NCBI GenBank assembly: GCA_937895935.1
Contig: CALBKX010000015.1
Coordinates: 1 to 64,000 of the forward strand
Direction: 5' to 3'
Source of the DNA: an uncultured Clostridia bacterium
GTDB taxonomy: Bacteria > Bacillota > Clostridia > Christensenellales > UBA1242
DNA: 64,000 nt
Part shown: piece by piece, positions 11,801-20,387 of the stretch
Layout of the letters: the number at the start of each line of letters is the position of its first letter
How positions within the stretch are numbered: position 1 is the stretch's first letter
The notes under the pieces: model-generated
What the model was told of the DNA's origin: nothing
The model's database searches: none
What the model saw: the letters and a program-made list of their open reading frames with translations, nothing else
Made by a program: the position numbers and the translations under genes

Positions 11801-12642
11801 ATTTTGTAATAATTCGTGCTGGATATGGAAAAAATTCTGTTGATGAACAATTCAATAACAATACTCTCGGCTGTGCTGAAAACGGCATTCCTTATGGTAT
11901 ATACTGGTATAGCTATGCTCAAACCGCTGAAGATGCTGTAGAAGAAGCAAAGAAATGTATTGAAACTATAAAAGATAAAAATCTAACTTATCCAGTTTTC
12001 TATGATGTAGAAGAAAGTAGCAACATTAATAATATAAATGAATTAAGTGTTGCTTTTTGTGAATATATGAAATCACAAGGTTATACGTGCGGTATTTATT
12101 CTTTTGCTAGTGGATTAGAAAATGTCCTGTCTACTGAAAACAAAGAAAAATATCCAATTTGGGTAGCTCAGTTTGGAACTAATGGGAAACTTACAGCATA
12201 TACAGGAAAGTATGTTATATTTCAATATAGTCGCACAGGTAGAATTGATGGCATTACAGGAGACGTTGATTTAGACTATTGTTATGAAACTTATAAGAAA
12301 TCAACAACAACAAAAGCTCAATCTCAACAACTAATGCTATTCGCCGCAAGTGATGATAATGAAGAAGAAGACGAGGATAAAAAAGACAGAAGCTCAGAAA
12401 CTTATGACTATACATTAAATGATGGAGATTTACTCACAGATGCTAAACCTGTATGGAAAGGCACAACCTCAAGTATAGACCCCTTATTCTTTAATGTTAT
12501 GCTACCAAAAAGTAATGACACCAAATCTATGGCTTATGCTTTATTTATTAATGACTATTATTATGGAATCTTTTGGTTAGAACAACTTAAAAAAGAAACA
12601 GATGATAAAGATGAAGAAGAATCTGGAGGTGAAAGTTCATAA
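8863..12642 (+). CDS. Tail hub (Tal-like) protein with GH25 muramidase domain
   Basis: 1259 residues. The N-terminal 170 residues (TLTFKMPSKFF, FTCQDSFIDELSRTGYG) resemble the hub domain of tail-associated lysin (gp27-like) proteins. Residues about 957-1145 form a GH25 lysozyme domain: KGIDVSSAQGKVDWKKVK, then VIIRAGYG, YPVFYDVEES with the acidic catalytic region, PIWVAQFG and DLDYCY at the end. GH25 enzymes cut the MurNAc-GlcNAc bond, so this probably opens the wall at infection. The central part is not recognisable. The stop overlaps the next start (TAATG), which implies translational coupling. Confidence 0.8.
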   Translation: MSIQKHPYELSIWEEHLGDNGIKNERRLATIGSSNMTYGGKATEIELKKEIKGTNTLTFKMPSKFFDSEKGDYVKNEFIDMLYNEQKVKLFYKDSWLEFYVKQISEEKNFKCLIKTFTCQDSFIDELSRTGYGITFDEELYNNVDELGVFMNTILEDSVWDYKPELNTGDFTEFKEERFYKIPLSQFGGKIKAYPITLGVKSEDFNKESEYYKSIVEKNGKFDELKEATLVNIFTDEERALELGDDSAREKEIFWDNYYKDNGFKLLDDSKMVELSGDYIYVPYSDLSFIYGNVYTNAYKATEEPALYGSYEKNKNNKQYALQPKSKSPTDLIQFIFFKDGDKILIDESGTVVNNNCHYVIKISQWNEALKEQLKNKDTLIYWATAAIPEESKLTTKYELKTDGDTTYSINVKPNTRTIDDFTWYPVYYDGYMEELGDSEVYAARKISITDRTEFNLNSEIYCKIYNNKAEEYENIYSEKEINEIIKTDVGKDFRVCSKDDTRVVLPTLAKNLVQNGEKITKETGWESLTQNDTSEYNTGSYANLLEVSVKSTNEMTEETTGETIDENISDFYLEILSPNIVKGYDMDLEGTVSSDYCLNFGMSANEINIEKDKVYAIRISTGNWIIIDYSITFRNDTENTVHRANEDEKELYTKALESYNNFLLSCDLKELTIESSEDDFKNYLKNAIAEYDKNVSELYSKWTNCNAEDDYNYLIYRAYTNEKKDIPKDKQNSYTELAADAYKTWATAAIIENKVFTKNYNVNLDKIIIGQGSVDIDGNYTLSGVSSRQDTDKFISFADIFEDMNTLTFVPFNDKSNSDAPLTTTLHYKKKDGYWTWDEVENPEADVPDNAYLLFKAKANITTPYIGIRSDSEPMTVSIESTKTINYGETDYSGVKLELWSEGEDNNNYLVDKAEVKIYKVDNKNFSDKFLEAVGWKIEDSSGSGQGDNDGNIKAKGIDVSSAQGKVDWKKVKESGKVDFVIIRAGYGKNSVDEQFNNNTLGCAENGIPYGIYWYSYAQTAEDAVEEAKKCIETIKDKNLTYPVFYDVEESSNINNINELSVAFCEYMKSQGYTCGIYSFASGLENVLSTENKEKYPIWVAQFGTNGKLTAYTGKYVIFQYSRTGRIDGITGDVDLDYCYETYKKSTTTKAQSQQLMLFAASDDNEEEDEDKKDRSSETYDYTLNDGDLLTDAKPVWKGTTSSIDPLFFNVMLPKSNDTKSMAYALFINDYYYGIFWLEQLKKETDDKDEEESGGESS

Positions 12643-15600
12643 TGGCAAGTGTATCAGTTAGTTATAACTCAAGACAATTAGATGGAGCTATGTCTGCCGT
12701 AAAGAGAGGTTCGGGACTGCTGCTTATTAGCCCTAAACCTTACACGAAGACTGGCACTGCCGCCACTGCTTTTGTTGTGAAGCAAGGAAAATTATCTCAA
12801 AATCAAATTAAAAGTTTGTGTGCTACTGCTATTACTCAAAACAGTTTATTCCCTATTGGAACAAATCAATATTATCATGTTTCAGCTGATAAAACAGATG
12901 CTAATGGTTCTATGAGAACAGGTATTTTATCAATGAGTATGATTCAGTTTAATAATATTATTTTAAACAATGTTTATACTGCTTTATGGACAACAGCACA
13001 AGATACTAAGCACATTTACTATACGAATGACTTAGGCTTAGCAAAACGTCAAGTCGGAGCAACCTCAAGATTAGGAAATGGCTTTTATTTTAAAGCAGGT
13101 TATTATGATGGCGGCAAAGCTATTCTAAGTGGGGATTATGCTATTTTTAGTGTTAATCCTTCTAATGCTGGCGAAAAAAAAGCAATAGGCAATGTAAATC
13201 AAATTAGAAATTATCTTAGTTCTGCCATGAATGCCGATGCTACTGCGGCAAGAGCAAAAAATTTCATGATGGTTAAATTAATAAAAGATGAATCAACACA
13301 ATATAATTATAAACTTTGTGCTGGTGGATTATCTCATGGTGTATCTTTGGCTCAAATTCAATCTTGGTTAAATGATAATGATTCATCTTCTGGTAATTCT
13401 GAAGAACCGGATGGCGGCTCTAATTATGGCGGCATTAGCTTAGATGGAAATTATTCAAGTGCTTATGATACTGTATCTGTTTTTGGTGGATTAGTAAATC
13501 CAGAATCTTCCATTACTGCTTTAGAATATATTAATGATTTTAGTAATTATAAGTTAGTTTTTAAACCCGGCAAAGACGCAAGAACAACAAAAAAACCTTT
13601 GTATGAAAAGCCTGAAGAAGGCGTAATTATTGATGAAAAGAAATTAATTATTAAGGCTCAAATACCAAAAGGACAAGTTCCTACTTCTATGACTTTATCA
13701 GACAAGTATTACAATTATGTAAAAATTGACCAAGCGAATTATTCTCCAGAGGAGTTTTTCACTTATTTAGACCAAATTCTTAATTTAGATTTTACTGGTG
13801 AACATATCTGGAAAGAAGATTCGCCGCCACTAATAAAATTAAATCATGAAGCTGATGGAGATTCTTTAATTGAAAACAAGTGGGAAAAATACCCAGTCGA
13901 ATGGCGTTTAATCCCTATGACTTCTTTTGCTGTTGATAAAGAATGGTATAATACATTAAAAGAAGAAGACTTAATATTAGAAAGCATTCTAAAAAATAAA
14001 GATTCTAAAGCTATTGGATTGAAAGATTTCTTCCTAAAAGGTTCGGAAGAAAGAATTAAGAATAAACTCTTATTTTTTGATGTTTATTATGAAGAAGAGA
14101 AAATTAAAACAAAAATCTCAGATGTTAGAGATTTTACCGTTTTTTTAAGTAAGATTGCTGAAATATTAGAATTTGGTGAAAGAAAGACATTAGAATGTGT
14201 TTTAAAATTTGAACAAAAACGAAAATCTGTAAATCTTTATGAATTAAAATTATTTGAAGCCTTTACACGAGGACACGACTTCATTCAAGAAGACTATACT
14301 ACTGTTAGACCACAAGAAGAAGATGTAAATGGTAATCGCTTAATGGACTTTGATGATAATTATTTTGTCTATAAATATACTGGTAGAGATTTTGACATAT
14401 TGAACGGGCGGCAGTCTAATGAATTATTTGAATTGCCGGATTCAAAAGGGGTTTATTGCTCTTTGGTTCATGAAAAGGACTTGCTAACAGAAACTGATAT
14501 TACTTTAGGGGAAACTTATGGTGTTCAGAAATACTTTGTAGAAGCAATGAAATTCTTAAATCCAAAAACCAATAAATATGAATACAAAGACACTTTTAAA
14601 GTAAAAGATTATTTAGAAGCTACTGACCCCACTGTTTATACCGAAGATGATATTGAAATTATCACGGCTAAGATTGATTTAACACAATGTCAATATTATG
14701 ATGCTACAAAAGCAACCTATCAAAATGGTTGGTGTGATTGTTCTTTTGGCGGCGATTTTGATAAAGAATGTATTTATCAAAAATTAGGTTATTGTCCATA
14801 TAGATTTCAGACAGAAAAACATCCAAGAAGAATTAGAACCTTATCACAAGAAAAATCAAATCGTTTTAATTTGATTCAAGAGTTGTCTAAAGTTTTTGAA
14901 ATTTATCCACAATTTTATATAGAATTTGATAAAAACGGCAAAATTCTTTTAGATGAAAATGGCAAAATGAAAAAGCACGTTTTCTTTATGACTGAAAAAG
15001 GCGGCGTTCAACAAATTGGTTTTAGATATGAAAAAAACTTGCCTAGTATATCAAGAACAGTAGATTCTTCTTCTTTAACAACAAAACTCTATGTAGAAAA
15101 TGTTGATAGTGAATTATCCAAAACAGGTATGTGTTCTATTGAAACAGCTGAAGACAATATTGGAAAAAATTCTTATATTATGGACTTTTCTTATTATACT
15201 CAAAAAGGATTACTAAATGCTGAACAGGTTGTAAGAGACTTATATGGAATTGATAAAGGAGATTTTGCTTTCTTACCAACTATTGGTTATTATAATGAAA
15301 AATATGACGATTTAACTAATTTAATCATTAACATGACTGGCGAAGCTATGAAAGAACTAAAAGCTGCTAATATTGTTAGTGATGAAGGCATTACAACCGC
15401 ACTAGAAGAGCGACAAAAGATTTCGCAAAGAATGTATCAATTTAAAATTAAACAATTAAATAAAGATACAACAGATGATGAATCTAATGATTATACGACA
15501 TCTGATTCCTATAAAAATTATTTATTAAAACTAAAAGAACAAGCAACAATTCTCTGGGGACTTGTAGAAGATTTATTTTTCAGCGACAATTATTTTAATT

Positions 15601-18600
15601 TAATCCATAGAGAAAAAAACGAAAAAGGCGATTATGTTTATAATTTCCAAAGTGTTGAATACGATGAAAAATATGAAAAAGATTTAACTCCTTTTGGGAT
15701 ACAAAAAGAACTATTAACTAAATATGCCGATTCTTATTGTCGTGGAGAATTATTCTGGCGACTAATGATAGAGGGGTTTGAAGATGAGGACTATACACCT
15801 CCTTTTGAAAGTTGGGAAGACTTTAGACAAGAAATAATTCAAAAAAATCTTTATACTACAAACGGTAAAGCCGGGCAATATAAAGGAATGTATGAACAAG
15901 TAAAAGTTTGGAAATTAAAGCGTTCTGAATGGTTAAATAAAATTAATGATATTAGCGATAAATTTTATAAAAAGTATGAACCTTATATAAAAGAGGGAAC
16001 TTGGACTGATAGTGATTATTTAACGGATAATGAATATTATTGGGCGGCGGTTAGTGTATTAGCAGATTCTTGTAAGCCGCAATTAACTTATAATATTTCT
16101 GTTATTGATTTAAGTTCTCTTGATGAAGATTATACTTTTGAATTAGCCGATACTACTTTTATTGAAGATATTGACTTCTTTGGAATTAATGAAAAAACTG
16201 GTTTGCCTAATAGACAGAAAGTTTTGATTTCAGCTATTAATTATAATTTAGATAATCCACAACAAAATTCAATTGAAGTTCAAAATTATACCTCTGCTTT
16301 TGAAGATTTATTTGAATCTATTACAGCGTCTGTTCAATCATTAAGCTTCAATGAAAATACTTATAAAAGAGCGGCAAATTTTACAGCAACAAAATATATT
16401 TCAAAAGAAAGCTTACAAGGCACTTTATTTGAGGGAGATTTAACTCTTATTAATACAAATGATGATAATATTACCGTAAATGAAGAAGGAACAACTGGCA
16501 AGGGAATTGACAACAAATCTTCTCAATATAAGCTGACTGGTGAAGGATTATATTTTTCTAAAGACGGTGGACAAACTTGGGACATGGGTGTTGGTCCAAA
16601 TGGTATTAATGCTGATTACATTAAATTTGGGCAATTAGATGCTTCCAAAATTCAAATAGTTGATGGGAATTATATCTATTTCTTGTGGGACAAAGATGGT
16701 ATTTCTGCTTATCGTAGTCCTGCCACAAGCACTTCTGGTTTAGTAGACTTTACGAGATTTAATAAATATGGTTTAAGTCTTATTGAAAATAATAATGTAA
16801 GATTAAGAGCTGGCTACGAATTCCGTTCTGGTGAAGTCGTTAATTTAACTGGCGATTATCGCCAAGAAAATGAGCTAACAAATCAAAATGTTGGTTTCTA
16901 CTTGTATAATGATAGTGGACAAGCAATTTTTAAAACAGAAACGGCTTCTGATTATGCTGATGTTAAGGGCGATTATTCTGCTAGATTAAGTCTTACAGGT
17001 GAAATGTTCATTACTAATAAAGTTCTTGAATCAGATAATAATGGACAAACAATTTCAGCAAAACCAGAATATCAGTATTCTGGCGGCTATTATATCTATG
17101 AATCTACAATTGTTTCTTTAAGTGAAAACTCAACTCTTACTGAAATTGTAAAGCAATATACCGATGGTAAAAATTATAGTATTTTAAGTGAGAATTATGA
17201 CAGTGATGGAAATTTAATTCCAGATACCGACCATGAAGCCGGATTAGACAAACCGGAAGAAAGTGTTTCTTTACTTGCTGATGAAGAACCGGAAGAAAAA
17301 AAATACTATATTACCGTATACAAAGTTAATAATATTTCTGACGGCAATTCTATTTATTATTATTTTAACAACGATAGAACACGAATTACAAGAGTAGATG
17401 AAGGACAAGTTATAGAAATTGTCTTATCTTATGCTATTTATCGTATTGAATTTTTAGAATCAGAATTAGAAGATGGTAAAATTAAGCCAGAATTATTAGA
17501 CCAAAAGTTTTCTGATAGCACACCAATTGGTATTTATAATACTTCCTTATATAGGGTGAAAGATGGAGAAAATAATTTAATTAAGGCAGGTTATCCTGTA
17601 AAGGCATTACTTCTTCAGGGAAATGAGCCAAATGCTCACATTGAAACAGCAGATGATATTCAAGTAGAAACAATAACGTGCTGGAATATTAAAGACCTTG
17701 CGGTCGGACAAGCTACCGATATTAAAACCGATTATTCGCTTTATAAAATAAACGGAAATTATGAAGGTGTAAGTTATCAATATTGGGCAGCCAAAGAATT
17801 AACAGGAAAGCAAATTGAATTAACCACATCTGAAGTCAAAACAGATGAAGTTGGTATTTTCATCAATAACAAAACAGCTATTCATGGTGGTTCAGAAGTC
17901 GTAAGAAATGAAGAAAATTCAGAAGTCATCGAAGAAGAAACCGAAAGAGAAAACGAAAAGCAAACAGAAGAAAAAAGTAAAGCTGAATCAGTTCAAACTT
18001 ATGGGGCTTCAAGTTCTTCAGTAGTTGATATTGATTCAACAGATTTTGTGATTATCGGTGATTCTATTACAGTTGGATTGTCCACAACTCCATTAAAAGA
18101 AAGAGCAATTGGTATTGGTAGTGCTTCTGTTGACAGTCATAATAGAGTTCCACACACTGCTTATTATGATAATGATGCTATTAAAAAAGCTAAAAATTTA
18201 GCATTCTTTTTTGGTGTTAATGACGTTAATATGGATTATACTACAGAAGATTATTTTAAATTATATCAAGAAGCTATTGATACTATACTAGCAAAGAACA
18301 ATTTAAAATTATCCGATGTAAACATCTTTATTATGTCAATGATTTATATTACTTCTGATGCTAGTGGTTATAGCGTAGAAAAAAATGACAAGTTTCAGAC
18401 CGAATATCTTGAGGCTTTTGCTAAGTCTAAAAATTATAAGTATATTGACATTTATAGTAAAACTCAAAACATTCCAAGAACTGATGGAATTCACTGCACA
18501 GGACAAGGGTATGTTCAATTATATAATATTATCAAGGATGCTTTTGCTAACACCACAACTAATACCACAAATTATAACGAAAATAAACCAACAGATGCTT

Positions 18601-19031
18601 CTATTATTTCTTCAAGAGAAACAATTCTTGCTGGTGCTGAACGCATTTTTATGTCCGCATTATCTGGAGAAAGTAATGGTGATATAGTATATAAAAATAT
18701 TTTGTCAATTTTAAAAAATGGCTGTTTGTATATTGGCGGCACAGTATCAGATTATTATGGCAGAAAATTAAATATGTCTAGTTTCGGATTAATGCCGGAT
18801 GAAGTAAGAATTAATAATGCTAAAATTGTTATGGCTAATGATGGTAAAGTATGGATGGATTTTCGTAATCTTTATGCTATTGACCAAAATGGTAATCTTA
18901 CTGATACATCTTTGTGGGATTTACTAGAACAATTGTCCAATGGTATTTCTTCTATTGGCGGCGGAGGTTCATCTACTGATACATCTGGTTTAGCTGAAGG
19001 ATATTATCTAATTGACCCAATTAAAGATTAA
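12642..19031 (+). CDS. Baseplate hub/receptor-binding protein with SGNH hydrolase domain
   Basis: 2129 residues. The N-terminal 260 residues are of unknown type. Around residues 730-880 (SNRFNLIQELSKVFEIYP, TTKLYVENVDSE) the sequence resembles the rest of a Tal/hub protein. Around 1300-1460 are receptor-binding-type segments (GINADYIKFGQLDASKIQ, FTRFNKYGLSLIENN). Residues about 1799-1968 form an SGNH/GDSL hydrolase: block I VIIGDSITVG with the nucleophilic Ser, block III FFGVNDVN, and block V DGIHCTGQGY with the Asp-His pair. Such domains deacylate surface polysaccharide, so glycan trimming during adsorption is my inference. It overlaps the preceding gene by one base. Confidence 0.75.
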   Translation: MASVSVSYNSRQLDGAMSAVKRGSGLLLISPKPYTKTGTAATAFVVKQGKLSQNQIKSLCATAITQNSLFPIGTNQYYHVSADKTDANGSMRTGILSMSMIQFNNIILNNVYTALWTTAQDTKHIYYTNDLGLAKRQVGATSRLGNGFYFKAGYYDGGKAILSGDYAIFSVNPSNAGEKKAIGNVNQIRNYLSSAMNADATAARAKNFMMVKLIKDESTQYNYKLCAGGLSHGVSLAQIQSWLNDNDSSSGNSEEPDGGSNYGGISLDGNYSSAYDTVSVFGGLVNPESSITALEYINDFSNYKLVFKPGKDARTTKKPLYEKPEEGVIIDEKKLIIKAQIPKGQVPTSMTLSDKYYNYVKIDQANYSPEEFFTYLDQILNLDFTGEHIWKEDSPPLIKLNHEADGDSLIENKWEKYPVEWRLIPMTSFAVDKEWYNTLKEEDLILESILKNKDSKAIGLKDFFLKGSEERIKNKLLFFDVYYEEEKIKTKISDVRDFTVFLSKIAEILEFGERKTLECVLKFEQKRKSVNLYELKLFEAFTRGHDFIQEDYTTVRPQEEDVNGNRLMDFDDNYFVYKYTGRDFDILNGRQSNELFELPDSKGVYCSLVHEKDLLTETDITLGETYGVQKYFVEAMKFLNPKTNKYEYKDTFKVKDYLEATDPTVYTEDDIEIITAKIDLTQCQYYDATKATYQNGWCDCSFGGDFDKECIYQKLGYCPYRFQTEKHPRRIRTLSQEKSNRFNLIQELSKVFEIYPQFYIEFDKNGKILLDENGKMKKHVFFMTEKGGVQQIGFRYEKNLPSISRTVDSSSLTTKLYVENVDSELSKTGMCSIETAEDNIGKNSYIMDFSYYTQKGLLNAEQVVRDLYGIDKGDFAFLPTIGYYNEKYDDLTNLIINMTGEAMKELKAANIVSDEGITTALEERQKISQRMYQFKIKQLNKDTTDDESNDYTTSDSYKNYLLKLKEQATILWGLVEDLFFSDNYFNLIHREKNEKGDYVYNFQSVEYDEKYEKDLTPFGIQKELLTKYADSYCRGELFWRLMIEGFEDEDYTPPFESWEDFRQEIIQKNLYTTNGKAGQYKGMYEQVKVWKLKRSEWLNKINDISDKFYKKYEPYIKEGTWTDSDYLTDNEYYWAAVSVLADSCKPQLTYNISVIDLSSLDEDYTFELADTTFIEDIDFFGINEKTGLPNRQKVLISAINYNLDNPQQNSIEVQNYTSAFEDLFESITASVQSLSFNENTYKRAANFTATKYISKESLQGTLFEGDLTLINTNDDNITVNEEGTTGKGIDNKSSQYKLTGEGLYFSKDGGQTWDMGVGPNGINADYIKFGQLDASKIQIVDGNYIYFLWDKDGISAYRSPATSTSGLVDFTRFNKYGLSLIENNNVRLRAGYEFRSGEVVNLTGDYRQENELTNQNVGFYLYNDSGQAIFKTETASDYADVKGDYSARLSLTGEMFITNKVLESDNNGQTISAKPEYQYSGGYYIYESTIVSLSENSTLTEIVKQYTDGKNYSILSENYDSDGNLIPDTDHEAGLDKPEESVSLLADEEPEEKKYYITVYKVNNISDGNSIYYYFNNDRTRITRVDEGQVIEIVLSYAIYRIEFLESELEDGKIKPELLDQKFSDSTPIGIYNTSLYRVKDGENNLIKAGYPVKALLLQGNEPNAHIETADDIQVETITCWNIKDLAVGQATDIKTDYSLYKINGNYEGVSYQYWAAKELTGKQIELTTSEVKTDEVGIFINNKTAIHGGSEVVRNEENSEVIEEETERENEKQTEEKSKAESVQTYGASSSSVVDIDSTDFVIIGDSITVGLSTTPLKERAIGIGSASVDSHNRVPHTAYYDNDAIKKAKNLAFFFGVNDVNMDYTTEDYFKLYQEAIDTILAKNNLKLSDVNIFIMSMIYITSDASGYSVEKNDKFQTEYLEAFAKSKNYKYIDIYSKTQNIPRTDGIHCTGQGYVQLYNIIKDAFANTTTNTTNYNENKPTDASIISSRETILAGAERIFMSALSGESNGDIVYKNILSILKNGCLYIGGTVSDYYGRKLNMSSFGLMPDEVRINNAKIVMANDGKVWMDFRNLYAIDQNGNLTDTSLWDLLEQLSNGISSIGGGGSSTDTSGLAEGYYLIDPIKD

Positions 19032-19042
19032 GGAGTGATAAA

Positions 19043-19555
19043 ATGAGTAATTATTTTGCACATCCATTAGGAAGCTATGCTCAACACTATATTGATGATG
19101 ATGCTACCCCGTGCCAAAGACCGCATACATACACTAGTCATGGTTTTAGTAAAATGGACTTTGGCGTAGGTGGTGGACAAAAAGTCTATTCAATGACTAA
19201 TGGAACTATTCAAAATGTTGGTTGGTTCGGCGGCGATGGCGTAAGTAAATATGGTTGTGTTGTTAGAACAACAGATTGTGGCTATTCAAGAATGCAAGCT
19301 AAATTACAAGGTGGAACTGCAGATGAATATCCTGTTTTTTTCACCTATATTGAAATGGAACAAATCTCTCCAGAATTAAAAGCTGGAGAGAAAATTAAAA
19401 AAGGAACATATATTGGTATTACAAATAGTGAATATGCAGGCTCTAATCTACACTTTGATATTCAACCTTATGAAAGATATGGCGGTGGCGGCAACTCAGA
19501 TAAAGCTCAGTATTGGTATGGAGCTATTACTTTGGACGAAATTTTTGCTTATTGA
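19043..19555 (+). CDS. M23-like wall hydrolase, 5' part of a gene interrupted by TGA
   Basis: 170 residues, with a strong RBS (AAGGAGTGATAAAATG). It resembles an M23/LytM endopeptidase: a His-Asp region (HGFSKMDFGV), KVYSMTNGTI as the start of the beta-sheet core, and SNLHFDI at the HxH position. In classical M23 enzymes that site is HxH; here the first, catalytic His is Asn, so activity is uncertain. The frame stays open after the TGA at 19553-19555 and continues into the next feature. The following gene (20388) is a paralogue with the same M23-like start fused to a second domain, so this is probably the front half of one broken or read-through gene. Confidence 0.65.
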   Translation: MSNYFAHPLGSYAQHYIDDDATPCQRPHTYTSHGFSKMDFGVGGGQKVYSMTNGTIQNVGWFGGDGVSKYGCVVRTTDCGYSRMQAKLQGGTADEYPVFFTYIEMEQISPELKAGEKIKKGTYIGITNSEYAGSNLHFDIQPYERYGGGGNSDKAQYWYGAITLDEIFAY

Positions 19556-19606
19556 CATAAAGGAAGCAACTATTCTTTAAGAGACCATTTAGATTCTCAT
19601 TTTACA

Positions 19607-20383
19607 ATGGATGATAAAGGGAATTTAAAAGATTACACTGGAAAATATATTGGCATTCCTGATGATAATGGTATCTATTACCCTTATGGTTCAAGCGGTG
19701 AAATTTTAAAAGTAAACACACAAACTTTAAATGGATTAGACCCAGATATTAGAATCAGTAGATGGTATTCTTATGCTTTCATGATGCAAACACCTATTTA
19801 CTCTAGTGGGATTAAAGATACTGGTAGTGGCTCTGCAGCTGATTTAAAAATCAATATTTCAGATGAATGGGTAAAATTAATGGTAGGGGTAGTAGCTGCT
19901 GAATGTGGTTGGACAGGACTGGGAGTTTCACAAGCTGTTCTAATAGTAGCAAGAAATTGGGCTTATGGATTAAGTGATAGTCAGTTAAACGATGATAGTA
20001 GTGCCGCCGCACAAGCAATTATGAACTGGGGACATGGACTTTCTAAAGATGGTTTAATGAGCAGATATGAATCTTTTAAAGACAAAGAAATAGAAGGAAT
20101 TAACACAGTTGAATTTGTAAAAATGATAATGAGTGGCACACACTATAAGTATGCTGAAAATTGGAATGGAAAAAACACTGACGGAACAACTGGTATCACA
20201 TATTATAATGGTTGTTCCGCAGCCGATATAGAAGATATAACAGGATTCCCCGGTGGAAACAGTAATTATCAAAATTTATGGGTATGTCATATCTTCTTTG
20301 GAAATCGTTTTACTGGTTGGAGTTTTAGAGGAGATATTCCAAAAGACAAAAAGAAACCATCAGAACTTTTAGGATTGAGGTGA
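19607..20383 (+). CDS. SleB-like hydrolase domain, 3' part after an in-frame TGA
   Basis: 258 residues in the same frame as the M23-like gene, separated only by the TGA at 19553-19555. The frame is open from 19556; ATG 19607 is merely the first Met and has no RBS. Residues 100-135 (KLMVGVVAAECGWTGLGVSQ, then AVLIVARNWAYG) resemble SleB/CwlJ-type wall hydrolases, which have a catalytic Glu followed by an AV..VI..R helix. VCHIFFGNRF near the end resembles their C-terminus. It is probably expressed only by TGA readthrough, or not at all. The family assignment is tentative. Confidence 0.5.
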   Translation: MDDKGNLKDYTGKYIGIPDDNGIYYPYGSSGEILKVNTQTLNGLDPDIRISRWYSYAFMMQTPIYSSGIKDTGSGSAADLKINISDEWVKLMVGVVAAECGWTGLGVSQAVLIVARNWAYGLSDSQLNDDSSAAAQAIMNWGHGLSKDGLMSRYESFKDKEIEGINTVEFVKMIMSGTHYKYAENWNGKNTDGTTGITYYNGCSAADIEDITGFPGGNSNYQNLWVCHIFFGNRFTGWSFRGDIPKDKKKPSELLGLR

Positions 20384-20387
20384 TTAA

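Noticed and set aside
313..20272. Antisense ORFs inside the tape measure, hub and hydrolase genes
   Set aside because: They lie fully opposite well-supported genes, lack ribosome binding sites and resemble no known protein.
19553..20387. Genome-wide recoding of TGA as Trp
   Set aside because: Several genes end in TGA followed directly by the next gene's RBS or start (for example 523, 20383, 22652, 24527), so TGA is used as a normal stop here.
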